From Saccoglossus kowalevskii (Eukaryota; Hemichordata; Enteropneusta; Harrimaniidae), in contig NW_003156752.1 of NCBI RefSeq assembly GCF_000003605.2, forward strand, positions 23,778 through 54,461: a DNA stretch of 30,684 nucleotides, read 5' to 3'. Numbering within the stretch: position 1 is the stretch's first letter; each line of letters begins with the position of its first letter. Positions 10,562 through 19,956 of the stretch are shown here, in pieces. Made by a program: the position numbers and the translations under genes. The notes below the pieces were generated by a model. That model had not been told where the DNA came from, did no database searches, and saw only the letters and a program-made list of their open reading frames with translations.

Positions 10562-10975
10562 AATATTAATCAAAATTAGTGAATTAAAGATAACATCACG
10601 AAATGAACAAATCTGAGAGAGGTCCACATGTAGTACTTATATGTAATATCAAAGCATTCAAATGCAGTTTTCAACAAGAAGTCGAAAATATCACTTTTTA
10701 CAAAAAATTTACAAAAATATTCATCAAAATTAGTGAATTGAAGATATCACCACGAAATGAACAAATCTGAGAGAGGTCCACATGTAGTACCTATATACGC
10801 AATATCAAAGCATTCAAATGCAGCTTTCAACAAGAAGTCGAAAATGTCACTTTTTACAAAAAAATTACAGAAATATTCATGAAAATTAGAGAATTGAAGA
10901 TATCATCACGTTACATATACACCAAGTATCAAAGCAATAAGAATTGTAGTTTTCAAGAAGAAGTCGAAAAAGTAA
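10562..10975 (+). repeat. about 155-bp tandem triplication
   Basis: Three copies begin near 10562, 10716 and 10872 with AATATT(A/C)AT(C/G)AAAATTAG. Copies one and two share GAACAAATCTGAGAGAGGTC, CACATGTAGTAC and AACAAGAAGTCGAAAAT. Copy three has lost the central part (no GAGAGAGGTC) but keeps AGAAGTCGAAAAAGT. Just downstream, a CG-rich segment (GACGACGCCGATGGACGACT, 10992-11011) ends in CTCCGCTCGGCAAAGTCGAC and may be the end of the parent element. A 60-residue open frame here is incidental. Confidence 0.85.
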
Positions 10976-12050
10976 AAAGTCTTGACACGGACGACGCCGA
11001 TGGACGACTGACAATCACTCTTATGATAAGCTCCGCTCGGCAAAGTCGACAGCAGAACTAAAAAGATATTTAGTGGGAGTTACCGTCACGGTGAAAGTGT
11101 GTCATGGGGTAATTGAGATTTCTAATACACCGTACTTTTTATTGGACTTTTTATTCCGCGCCAGAAATCCCCCATGATACATCGCGTTCAATAATAGGTC
11201 GGTTTGGGAACTATAAAAACTCGCGTTGTACAATGATTCTTCATTGAATTTTAACAAAATATAGCTGCTAGATTATTCCGACGTGAAAGAATTTTTCTTA
11301 AAGTCGATGTAATCCAACAATCGTGGTTTTAGTATTCAGCGAACGTTCGTACGTGAGAGAGTCACGTGATAAAGCCGTGTTCAAGCATTGAGTGCTCAAT
11401 TAATTGGTGATTTGTTGGCATCATTATCACCAGATCAGTTTATTTGGTCGTGATTTCCAATAAACATCAATTGAGAACCCCGCCATGCGTACAAATACGA
11501 AGACAATTGATGTTTCCCAGATGATGGCTCGGAATCTTAAGTTCAGTAACTATCGATCGTCTTTCTCGCTCATAACGCATTCGTGTTTAGACTTAATTAT
11601 TTTGTTTAGAGACGATTTAACTGTTCTCCTTGTTGGTACTAACATGTGCGCGTGCATATGTTTGTTTTTCTGAGAATCGTGTACATTGCGGCAATGTGAA
11701 AGTTACGTGAGCGTCACCAAGTCGAATCGCGGGGCTGGAAAATTTGCAATGAGTTGCACTTTCAATTGTACAGCTTGAAGTTTTGAAAGGAAGAACTAAA
11801 AATAACGACTAGGGAATAGTCAACTACTCATGCGCATCATAGATAGCGACTAAAATACACCTCAGATAAAAAAAATCATGGCTTTCGGATGTGGAACTGC
11901 ATGTTCATTTGGACGCATTTAAATACGTATACAACAAAAGGCAGCATTGTACGAGTAATACCTTTGTCACCGCTTATTCCGTTTCAACCTTTTTTGATTT
12001 ATTTTAAATATTCAATTCACTAGTTTCAGTTGGTATATATTGAGCAGACT
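10976..12050. other. gene-free stretch, no recognised feature
   Basis: No coding region is supported. After the CG-rich end noted above, I see only AT-rich DNA and a palindromic TCACGTGA at 11361-11368. Confidence 0.5.
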
Positions 12051-12212
12051 TTAAAGCAGTAGAGTCGTCACATGCGCACGCGCGGGAATTGAGTCCCAAG
12101 CGACGATAACAACACACGCTAAAAATGCAAAGGCTCGTGGTTAGACGCTTGTTTGTAAACAATGACACAATATGGTCATCTGACGCATGAGCAGGTGACG
12201 ACCCCCCCCCCC
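12051..12212 (+). mobile_element. Family A TIR element, right end eroded into a C-run
   Basis: TTAAAGCAGTAGAGTCGTCA, then CATGCGCACGCGCGGGAATT, AAATGCAAAGGCTC, TTGTTTGTAAACAATGACAC and GCAGGTGACGA place this copy in the same orientation as 1925. The final CTCTTCCGCTTTAA is replaced by eleven Cs (12202-12212). Confidence 0.85.
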
Positions 12213-12261
12213 ATGCACGTAACGCACCATCCCATACATCTACCGTATTTATGAACCCGGA

Positions 12262-12443
12262 AGGTCACACATCCTGGCACTTTCCGCTGGTAGTATTGAT
12301 CTATAATAATACAAATATTCATAAATATACCTACTTTTTTTCAAGTAAAACAGTTCATGATCTGTACTGATAATTACTTGTTTTTTGATTCGGGAGATCC
12401 GGGTTCATCGTGAGACCCCAGAAAGTACCAGGATGTGTGACCT
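12262..12443. mobile_element. 182-bp inverted-repeat element (family D)
   Basis: AGGTCACACATCCTGGCACT (12262-12281) is inverted as AGTACCAGGATGTGTGACCT (12424-12443), and the arms extend through TTTC and GAAA. The inside is AT-rich without coding capacity. A second inverted pair, ATGAACCCGG at 12251-12260 and CCGGGTTCAT at 12399-12408, is offset from the first. The arm sequence is also the repeated core of the 36-bp array at 19726. Confidence 0.75.
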
Positions 12444-12791
12444 TTTTTGGTCATCCAAGGATATGCAGACATGTGTTGAACGTCCAATGGGACTTCTTAT
12501 CTGTTAATTATATTGCCAGCAATCTGCCATTGCCCATTGATAATTGAATCAAAAAAGAAAGAGTTATTAATTATGCACATTTTAATTTATTTTATTTGTT
12601 TTTTTGTTTTCATTATTATTTGTTCATATCAGTACAGTCTGGAATAAAGTATTGATTTGAAATATAAAATTGTGAGAAATTTGCACCGTCCATTTTCCCT
12701 TTCGGGTACCCAAGACGATAATTTCGGCAAAGGGGCGGTTTTAAAGTTGTTTATTCAAATAATCCTGACCGACCGATAGAAACTATACTTG

Positions 12792-12954
12792 TTAAAGGGG
12801 AACCGCTCAATCCCATGGATTGCACCAAATAATCATGGGACACTATTGTTTATGTTGTTTATAATGTTAATCTATCTTTTGTTATCCATTGTTATTTTAA
12901 TCCAGAAAGTAAATTTGTTGTGAGATTAGGCTTAACTGGAAGGTGCCCCTTTAA
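12792..12954. mobile_element. Family C TIR element (MITE-like)
   Basis: It begins TTAAAGGGGAACC and ends GGAAGGTGCCCCTTTAA, imperfect inverted ends carrying TTAA. The 163-bp body is AT-rich with no open frame. This is the only copy in the window. Confidence 0.7.
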
Positions 12955-12961
12955 GCTATTT

Positions 12962-13015
12962 TGAAGCGGGAGTCGTCACCTGAACTTGCGTGGCGCGATG
13001 ATCATCTCTCTTTAA
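12962..13015. mobile_element. very short chimeric TIR fragment
   Basis: GAAGCGGGAGTCGTCACCTG resembles a family A left end, while GGCGCGATGATCATCTCTCT followed by TTAA resembles a family B right end with substitutions. The two lie back to back in about 55 bp, directly before a further family A copy. It may be a deletion derivative or nested debris. Confidence 0.4.
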
Positions 13016-13152
13016 AGCAGGGAATCGTCTGTGTATGCGCGACAGACAAATATATCATGTCGTAGTTTACAAACAAGCGTCTATCCGTGAGCTTTTGTGT
13101 TTTAAACGTGGGTATTCCCACGCGTGCGCAGTTGTCGACGCCTCCGTTTCAA
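13012..13152 (-). mobile_element. Family A TIR element, diverged copy
   Basis: TTAAAGCAGGGAATCGTCTG opens the copy. It then matches the 10101 orientation through AGTTTACAAACAAGCGTCTA, GTGAGCTTTTGTG and CGCGTGCGCAGTTGTCGACG, ending CCTCCGTTTCAA. At 141 bp it is shorter than the 165-bp copies because of internal deletions. Confidence 0.75.
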
Positions 13153-14272
13153 TTCGCAATTTGAAGATTGTTGTCATTTGTTTGATTGGGACTACTTTGC
13201 GGTGGAGCGTACCAATTATGTGTTAACAGGTTTATTCTTGCACAGCCATGCGCAATAATCGTGCATTCATCCAATAAGTGGTCAGCCATTAAAGGCGATA
13301 TATTCACAAAGAATAGGAAATTAAAACTCTGATCCATCTAATTATCTACCACGTGATCCATATCCCCATCGACACGATCCTTGGAATGGTAGATGTGTTG
13401 GCGTGTTAATCCCGGATTACGTGGACGCGTTTTACGATGTCGTGTAATTTTGGGATTTAAATTGAATAAGTTAAGTTGGCTTAAATTCAATTCCGGTAAC
13501 ATATCCGTTTTGTCTTTTATATTTCAACCTTTGACCCGTGACGTCACTGTGCAAATTAGATACTAGGCACAAGCTTTGTTCTGATCTCTAGTAGCTCAAA
13601 ACCAGAGTCAATGCGAAGCTACTTACAAGATTGTTGATTGGCTAACCCAGCCTTAACACCTAACAATTAGACTAATAAAAAAGCGGCTTGTTTGTTGAAA
13701 GGTTTTTCGACGTACCATTGTTGCATTGCATATAAGCTTCGACTAAACTGAACTACCAAGGCATCGACATGATGACGTCAGCCTGATGTAATAAGTTGTT
13801 ATAGACTGAATCACAAATAAATGTCATTCCCAGTCTCAGTTGTTGACAAATAAAAGCAAATTAACACCCATATAAAATGCATAATAAAAGACATATCATC
13901 AGTGTATGTACCAGGTAAACAGAGTGCATGCGCATTTATTATAAATACTAGTAATTATTTCATAGAGTGAAATCTGTTCTGTGCTCGATCAAAATCACGC
14001 AGTTGTTCAAGCATTCCATCTACGGTTCAACCACCCAACATGATTGTTCCTAGAATTTAAACTTTGCAATTGTACGGATTCAGTTTTGAAATTATCTTGA
14101 AATCATCTTGTACCGAGAGTATTTGCACGCGATTATAAATGAAAGAAACCAATTCACCTATAATTAATTGCCATCCATCAAGTTATGGGTTTACTGCAAG
14201 TGTCTGGATCCTCAATGATTGAATAACACATTAATAATTTAAGCATATTTATCACTGTAAAACAATGACAGT
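13153..14272. other. gene-free stretch with two TGACGTCA palindromes
   Basis: Perfect TGACGTCA sites lie at 13539-13546 and 13773-13780. No open frame or repeat is convincing. Confidence 0.5.
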
Positions 14273-14372
14273 GCGGGAGAAACTGTGCATGCGCGGGGAT
14301 TGAGTCTTTAGCGACGATAACAACACGTGCTAAATTTGCAAAGGCCCATGGGTAGATGTAAACAACGACATG
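14273..14372 (+). mobile_element. Family A TIR element, both ends degraded
   Basis: GCGGGAGAAACTGTGCATGC, GGGGATTGAGTC, GCGACGATAACAACACGTGC, TTTGCAAAGGCCCATGGGTA and TGTAAACAACGACA follow the 1925 orientation. The left TTAAAG is gone and the right end is lost before ten Cs (14389-14398) followed by an A-run. Confidence 0.75.
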
Positions 14373-14780
14373 TATTACTGTGGAAATACCCCCCCCCCAA
14401 AAAAAAATAAAAACACCCATTTGTGCAACAACATATTTCGTACTAGGTAGAAAGAATTTGTTTCTGAAATAATAATTATTTTGTAAAAAAAAAAAGAACG
14501 TTATTTTTTGCTCTTTTTAAATGAGTTGAATACCCGCGATCGACCTTAGAAAAAAACGCCGACGCATGAAAACAATTTATCGCCGAAAACAAAAAACAAA
14601 TGGATTTTTTCGCTGTGAGAGTGAAATCACATGAATGATAGCTGGTATTTAAATTGACGTTTGTTTGTTTGTTAAATTATCACCTCGGCAATTATTTGTT
14701 TGTATTCATACACGCAATTTATGAAAACTTTCTTCCAAGTACACATAGAGGGCATGTGTGCAATATTCAAGATCACGTGT

Positions 14781-14997
14781 TTAACCTTTGCACCACCAGA
14801 CTTTTCTCGCCCAAATTATTCTGCACTTTCTTATATTCTTCAAAATGAACCATATTTTTGAAGTCAACAGACAAAATATGAGTAAATTTTCAGTTTTTAC
14901 TAAAAAAATATTTGCTATTGTTGTTCCAAACTTCTGAAGGGAAGCCTATGAGTGCAGACTATAAACGGGACTATTTTGTGACGAGAAAAAAGGTTAA
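14781..14997. mobile_element. Family E TIR element, copy 1
   Basis: It starts TTAACCTTTGCACCACCAG and ends AAAAAAGGTTAA. The body includes TCGCCCAAATTATTCTGCAC, AAAATGAACCATATTTTTG and GCAGACTATAAACGG, all shared with 17966-18230. The left tip is the inverse of the right tip of copy 2 (CTGGTAGTGAAAGGGTTAA), which is what shows that this is a TIR family. No coding capacity. Confidence 0.75.
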
Positions 14998-15526
14998 ATG
15001 ACCTTTGACCTGAAAACATTGCAATTTGAAACGCAGTAATTACAATAATGATACATTCATATTACTTTGAATAATCAAAAGCGCGATGGCCACATTGTCA
15101 ATTTCATATACGACTGAGAATAGCCGTAATTATGTGTATTATTAATATACGGGATTGATTTCCAGTCACGTGGGACTAAGATTCAATCGAGTCAAATTAT
15201 ATTTGACTTAAGGTAATATACGCTGACGAATTATTGACACGTACCTATGTATTAGCAAATATTGGAAATGACAATATTTAATCTAAAAATCGGCAGATCA
15301 TTAATTGTACCTACTTTATTTTGTATGAACAAAGATGGATAAAAAAAAGCTGAAACAAATATGCTGTTAGTGTTCACTAAACCAACAAAATACCGGCTTT
15401 TTTTATTCAATATTGTGCCAAGAATGAAATTAATTGTAACAGATCCGTTGACATTTGTTGTGTACTCGTTCTCTCACATGGAGCGCAGGAACTGCACGCC
15501 TAGTCTCTATGCGGTGGTGGGGGTAT
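14998..15526. other. gene-free stretch, no recognised feature
   Basis: AT-rich sequence. The open frames overlapping its end at 15361-15606 also overlap the hairpin arm and show no protein motif. Confidence 0.5.
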
Positions 15527-15779
15527 TGCTCTTTCAAATTTCGCCAACGACTTACCTTTGTTTTACCGATATCAGTAGTATAACTCAAGAAAACTACACA
15601 AATTGACTCCATTTACGAACAATTAACGGTTATACAGAAAACACGGCACAGTTCAGCACAGTTGGAGGCGTGTATAACCGTTCGTAAATGGAGTTAATTT
15701 GTGTAGGTTCCATGAGTTATTCTACCTATAACGGTAAAATAAAGCCTAAAGTAAGTTTTCAGCGAAATTTGATAGAGTA
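15527..15779. repeat. long imperfect inverted repeat (hairpin), arms about 108 bp
   Basis: The left arm (15527-15634) pairs with the right arm (15673-15779) around a 38-nt loop. The best-paired block is CACAAATTGACTCCATTTAC plus GAAC against GTTC plus GTAAATGGAGTTAATTTGTG. Other paired blocks are CTTTGTTTTACCG with CGGTAAAATAAAG, ATAACTCA with TGAGTTAT, and TCAAATTTCG with CGAAATTTGA. A six-base insertion (AATTAA) bulges the left arm. It may be a foldback element or, if transcribed, a long-hairpin RNA source. Confidence 0.85.
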
Positions 15780-15899
15780 ACTAATATTCTTCAAGCTGGT
15801 ATTATTTATAGATTTTATTTGACATTCTTGTCGTTTTTTTTTTTTCAGTTTATAAAATATTGGCTCGCTGGAGCCTTCATCTCAGCCTTCTTACATCAG

Positions 15900-15912
15900 C
15901 CCCCCCCCCCCC
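15900..15912. repeat. poly-C tract (13 C)
   Basis: Thirteen consecutive Cs. Similar runs occur at 12202-12212 (11), 14389-14398 (10) and 25321-25332 (12). Confidence 0.9.
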
Positions 15913-15968
15913 ACATACACATACTGGGCGTACAGTTGATTATAGTTCCTGGGCTCCCTGTGGCATCG

Positions 15969-16072
15969 CACGTGTTTTGCGCGTGCGCAGTGTCTGGGTG
16001 GCAAGAACCAGTCGTTCACACTGGATAACAAAAATAACAACGTTGTACTAGTATTTAAAGGGCGATGGTCGT
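15969..16072 (+). repeat. 104-bp dispersed repeat, copy 2, ending in a family B TIR
   Basis: Colinear with 7417-7520, with six substitutions and no gaps. It runs directly into the family B end at 16052 and then into the run of Ns. Confidence 0.9.
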
Positions 16073-16294
16073 NNNNNNNNNNNNNNNNNNNNNNNNNNNN
16101 NNNNNNNNNNNNNNNNNNNNNNNNNNNNNNNNNNNNNNNNNNNNNNNNNNNNNNNNNNNNNNNNNNNNNNNNNNNNNNNNNNNNNNNNNNNNNNNNNNNN
16201 NNNNNNNNNNNNNNNNNNNNNNNNNNNNNNNNNNNNNNNNNNNNNNNNNNNNNNNNNNNNNNNNNNNNNNNNNNNNNNNNNCGCCCTTTAAATA
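16052..16294. mobile_element. Family B TIR element interrupted by an assembly gap
   Basis: TATTTAAAGGGCG at 16052-16064 and its exact inverse CGCCCTTTAAATA at 16282-16294 bracket 209 Ns (16073-16281). The left end is identical in its first 21 bases to the end at 7500. The missing interior is therefore probably family B sequence of about 200 bp, if the N count reflects the real gap size. Any open frame reported across the Ns is meaningless. Confidence 0.75.
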
Positions 16295-17965
16295 TACATG
16301 CATGTGTTCCTGTTACTTGCGGGCAACATTATTACAGCATTGGACAGTGCTAAACAGTGACCGACATTTGTTAAAACTAGACATACGCATGCCTATTGGC
16401 AAAAATTTAAAAAAAAAAAAAAAAAAAAAGTACGTCACATTGCGACGGCTTCGTTTGCTTCGTTATAATTGTCTTGGGAGACACAGTCTGCTGCTGGAGT
16501 ATATTGTCTAAAGTCATTTACTTGTGGAAACATGTAAAAACAGAACAATTAGAGCCACTGAATATCATAGTACTAGTATTTCAGAAACCGGAGACAAGTT
16601 TTGTTTCTATTAGGCAATATAATCTATAGATGTTCTTTTGTTTTCCTTACAATTGCATATGTAACGTGAATACAACGTGTATGCTGATTCATGTCGCTAT
16701 GGACCATAATTTTCTATTCGTATTCTCCTGGGTCTATGGTTGTATTTTTTTTGTTCGGTCACCTCGTATTAATATGACAATTCATATCTCGTATACCTTC
16801 AAAGAATTATCCGCCAGGTCTAATTTCCATTCCTCTGCGGAAAACAAAACTTGTTCACTTCTCCCTTCACATATTGTGGAAAAAAGTTATGAAATTCAAT
16901 TCCAATCAAAATCATATCTATTATCCGCTGTTTTCACTTACCTTTAAAATGACACAACGTCTCTCTACGATATTCATTAGTGGTACATTCGCTAGCGGCA
17001 AATTCTAATTCTCGGAAATTTTTGCTTATCTAATTGATCAATTCAAATTAATTCTCATCAGTCATTTCACTGCAATGTAATTAACGATTGTATATATGGC
17101 ATTGAAAAAAACACATGTACGTATACAATTGTCACCGTTAGTAGGCTAATTACGTATTGAAATCGCTACACTTTATGTCTATTATTTAACGTTTTTCTAC
17201 ACAAAAAACAAAAAAAAACAGACTGACAGTAAACCAAAAGAATACTCAAATGATTTATTATAGGTAGATGTTGGTACGGAAGATTGTCACTGCTAAATGC
17301 GCTACAATATGCGCACATTTTAAGAAAAAAAAATCATGGCCGCCAAAATCTCGCTGCGAACGAGAGTGGGAAGTGCCACGAGACTTGTCCCCCCCCATGA
17401 TTCTCTGTCTTCAACGCATCGACTGTTCAAAACACAACGGTTACTTAGAACAGTGAACGCGATGACTGTAGAGAATGAGAACTGTCCGCATATTGGCTAA
17501 TAATAAAACGAATAATTGTAGACAGATTTTGACACGAAATATTGCTACTGCTATGTGCGATAAAAAACATCTAGTTCGTTACCATCAACACATAGAAAAA
17601 AATTATCACAGCAAATCACTCAAAAACTGTTATGTTATTATTCCCATACATGCAAGTCATTCATTTTTAAAGTTTTGACTAAGAAAATATTCCGAAAACG
17701 GCGGCCATTTTGAAACATTTTCCGCAGGATTCTATGTAAACACATTATTTCATGGATAATTCATTAAATCCAAAATTCTCCCATTTCCGTAGCAGTCATA
17801 TGTTGCCCCCATAACACCATGTGTAATTGTTTTAGCATATGTCACTGAACAAATTTCTTTCGCTATAGGAACCAATTGTAAACTTCAAAACGCGCAATTT
17901 TATGAATTTTCTCAAATTAGTTTGGTGAACATTTTTTTTTTATTTCATAATATTTGAACATTATA
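16295..17965. other. gene-free stretch, AT-rich
   Basis: It contains a 21-base poly-A run (16409-16429). A 105-codon open frame at 16630-16947 begins with ATG, but its Phe/Cys/Ile-rich composition fits AT-rich non-coding DNA and I recognise no family. GGCCGCCAAAATC at 17339-17351 and GGCGGCCATTTTG at 17700-17712 are inverted look-alikes that could be parts of another old repeat. Confidence 0.5.
16409..16429. repeat. poly-A tract (21 A)
   Basis: Twenty-one consecutive As, preceded by AAAAATTT. It could be the tail of a retroposed sequence, but I cannot recognise a SINE or LINE body upstream. Confidence 0.85.
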
Positions 17966-18230
17966 TTAACTCTTTTTTTTCTGGATTTGGAAGATTTTTT
18001 AGTATTTCAGTATTCCGAGTATCGCCCAAATTTTTCTGCACTTTTTTTATTAAATTCTTAAATATTGCTGGAAATGAACCTATTTTTGGAAAGAGGTAAT
18101 TTTAGTAATTTTTTAGTTTTTAACTAAAAAAATTTTTTTTTATCCCAATATTCTGAAGAAATGTCAGACTATAAACGGAATATTTTGTGAATTTATGATG
18201 AAAAGAGGGAACTGGTAGTGAAAGGGTTAA
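17966..18230. mobile_element. Family E TIR element, copy 2
   Basis: It runs from TTAACTCTTTTTTTTCTGG to CTGGTAGTGAAAGGGTTAA. Internal blocks TCGCCCAAATTTTTCTGCAC, GAAATGAACC and CAGACTATAAACGGAATATT match copy 1 at 14781. It is 265 bp against 217 bp because of T-run expansions and insertions. Confidence 0.72.
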
Positions 18231-18668
18231 CCACATGCGTTTGAACAACCATTGAAGTCTTACTTTAAGCGAAGTGACAGCGTTTAAATGCGAATACAAA
18301 GCAAGGTATTTTGTCATTCACTGGGGAAGTTATCACACAATATCTCGTGATAATTAGAAAATGAATTATATATCATTCTCACGATGACGACGCGCCATTT
18401 AATCACTTCGATGTGGCTCCATGACCATGCATTGTGGGTATTCGTTCAACGGTGATACATAGTAAACTAAAACGAGTACTGTAAGATGACGTCATTTTGA
18501 GAATAACGCCACGTGTGCACAAAGGCAGTGCCGTGGGAGTATCGATGGGTGAAAAGCAAAGCTGTTCTGATCCTTATCCTGGCCCTAGTCCAATTGATTG
18601 GTGTAGACGGCTCACAACTGAGCAAGGTGATGAAAGCTCTCTCGCCGCCGCAATCGTTACATATTTGT
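18231..18668. other. gene-free stretch
   Basis: A perfect TGACGTCA lies at 18487-18494. An open frame starting at 18513 runs into the 21-bp array; its first 30 residues contain a hydrophobic run, but it has no recognised domain and I do not call it a gene. Confidence 0.5.
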
Positions 18669-18773
18669 AATTCACTTTACCTAATAAAGAATTCGCTTCA
18701 CCTAATAAGGAATTCACTTTACCTAATATGGAATCCACTTTACCTTTTAAGGAAGTGACATTTCCTAATAAGG
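18669..18773. repeat. 21-bp minisatellite, five units
   Basis: Five head-to-tail units of exactly 21 bp, built from AATTCACTTTACC and TAATAAGG. The last unit is diverged (AAGTGACATTTCC). On the plus strand it reads as a seven-residue repeat like NSLYLIK, and an antisense frame is also open, so coding is unlikely. It is unrelated in sequence to the 21-bp array at 21531 but has the same period. Confidence 0.93.
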
Positions 18774-19365
18774 AATTATGAGTTGCAAACACTGCTACAT
18801 GCCAGTCAAGCAAATTTGTTTTATGTTGGAATTCCACTCACTAGTAAAAATAATGTCAGCTTCTTTATTTTTGTTACGGGTATAACATATTTTATCACAG
18901 AAATGAAGAAAATGAAATAAAAATACAGTAACACCGTCATTGACAATATATGTACAAAATGAAATAAACATATTTTGCCTGTCTTGTAGAATTTCACTAT
19001 TATCCACTATAGCAAGTACGTGTCTCGAACTTTTCGGTGACGAATGGTGATAAAATGATATTTAAAGAATTATTTTCATTTATAGTTTTTCCCTTTACCG
19101 AGTATTCGATAACCCTCCTGCCATATCCCACTTTCGATTTCAGGGTGAATAGTGAATTATGGGATAGTATTGACTGAATCGAACAGCGTGACAACTGCAA
19201 GGCGCATTTCCCAATGCACTATAATTTTGTAACTGTGTTACGGTCTATTTGCGATGACGCAAAAATTGTCTGTTTTACTACAGATCCTCTGTTCTGTGGC
19301 CTAGTCGAGCTTCTTCCGCCCGGGCAAGTTCATTCATATATACAAGATAGTATTTGACATGTAAA
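18774..19365. other. gene-free stretch, no recognised feature
   Basis: Short overlapping minus-strand frames only. No motifs or repeats seen. Confidence 0.5.
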
Positions 19366-19445
19366 AACAAATAAGCTGCTCTCTGATTGGCCAGACTGTT
19401 TGGTTCTAGGATTGGGTAGCCAATCAGCTCCAATCTTGTAAGCAC
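19366..19445. repeat. dispersed repeat with facing CCAAT boxes, copy 1
   Basis: The segment contains TCTGATTGGCC and GGGTAGCCAATCAG, so CTGATTGG and CCAATCAG face each other about 30 bp apart. It aligns with 26338-26416 at roughly 70 percent identity. On the minus strand both copies translate to a similar peptide: LIGYP, then NS, NQ and AAY at matching spacing. Either this is an old dispersed hairpin element or a vestige of coding sequence. Confidence 0.7.
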
Positions 19446-19725
19446 TGGCCCATGTTCTTGACATTTGCACACTGCTGATACTGAGATGTTGATTTCTCAT
19501 TGTCGTTTTAATTTATCCATTTGTTTTTATAAATAAACGCCGTGCCATGCACAGTAATTAAAACTTCACGACAATCGATCACGTGCATCATCAATTACGC
19601 GACATATTGGGAGATCAATTTCAATGATAAATACACCATGGGAGTACTCACTTTGAATATTAATATTCTTTGCATGGCTCTGGACGGAACTACAATTTGA
19701 CTAAACACTATGCATCACGAACTAC

Positions 19726-19956
19726 AGGTCACATATCCTGGTACTTACCAAGAGCCCCTAAAGGTCTCACATCCTGGTACTTACCGAGAGCCCCTAAAGG
19801 TCTCACATCCTGGTACTCACCAAGAGCTGCTAAAGGTCACACATCCTGGTAATTACCAATAGCCCCTAAAGGTCACACATCCTGGTACTTACCTAGAGCC
19901 CCTAAAGGTCACACATCCTAGTACTTACCTGAAGGTCACAAACCCTGGTACTTATT
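19726..19956. repeat. 36-bp minisatellite, about seven units
   Basis: Five full 36-bp units start at 19726, 19762, 19798, 19834 and 19870. They are followed by a 27-bp unit at 19906 and a partial at 19933. The core AGGTCACACATCCTGGTACT is followed by TACCAAGAGCCCCTAA. The first 20 bases are the arm of the inverted-repeat element at 12262-12443, so the array appears to have grown from an element end. Confidence 0.93.

Noticed and set aside
16065-16511. Open frame crossing the N run
   Set aside because: Most of the residues are unknown, so the frame is an artefact of the gap.
16630-16947. 105-codon ATG-started open frame
   Set aside because: The length is within chance for AT-rich DNA of this size, and it shows no domain, convincing signal peptide or similarity that I recognise.
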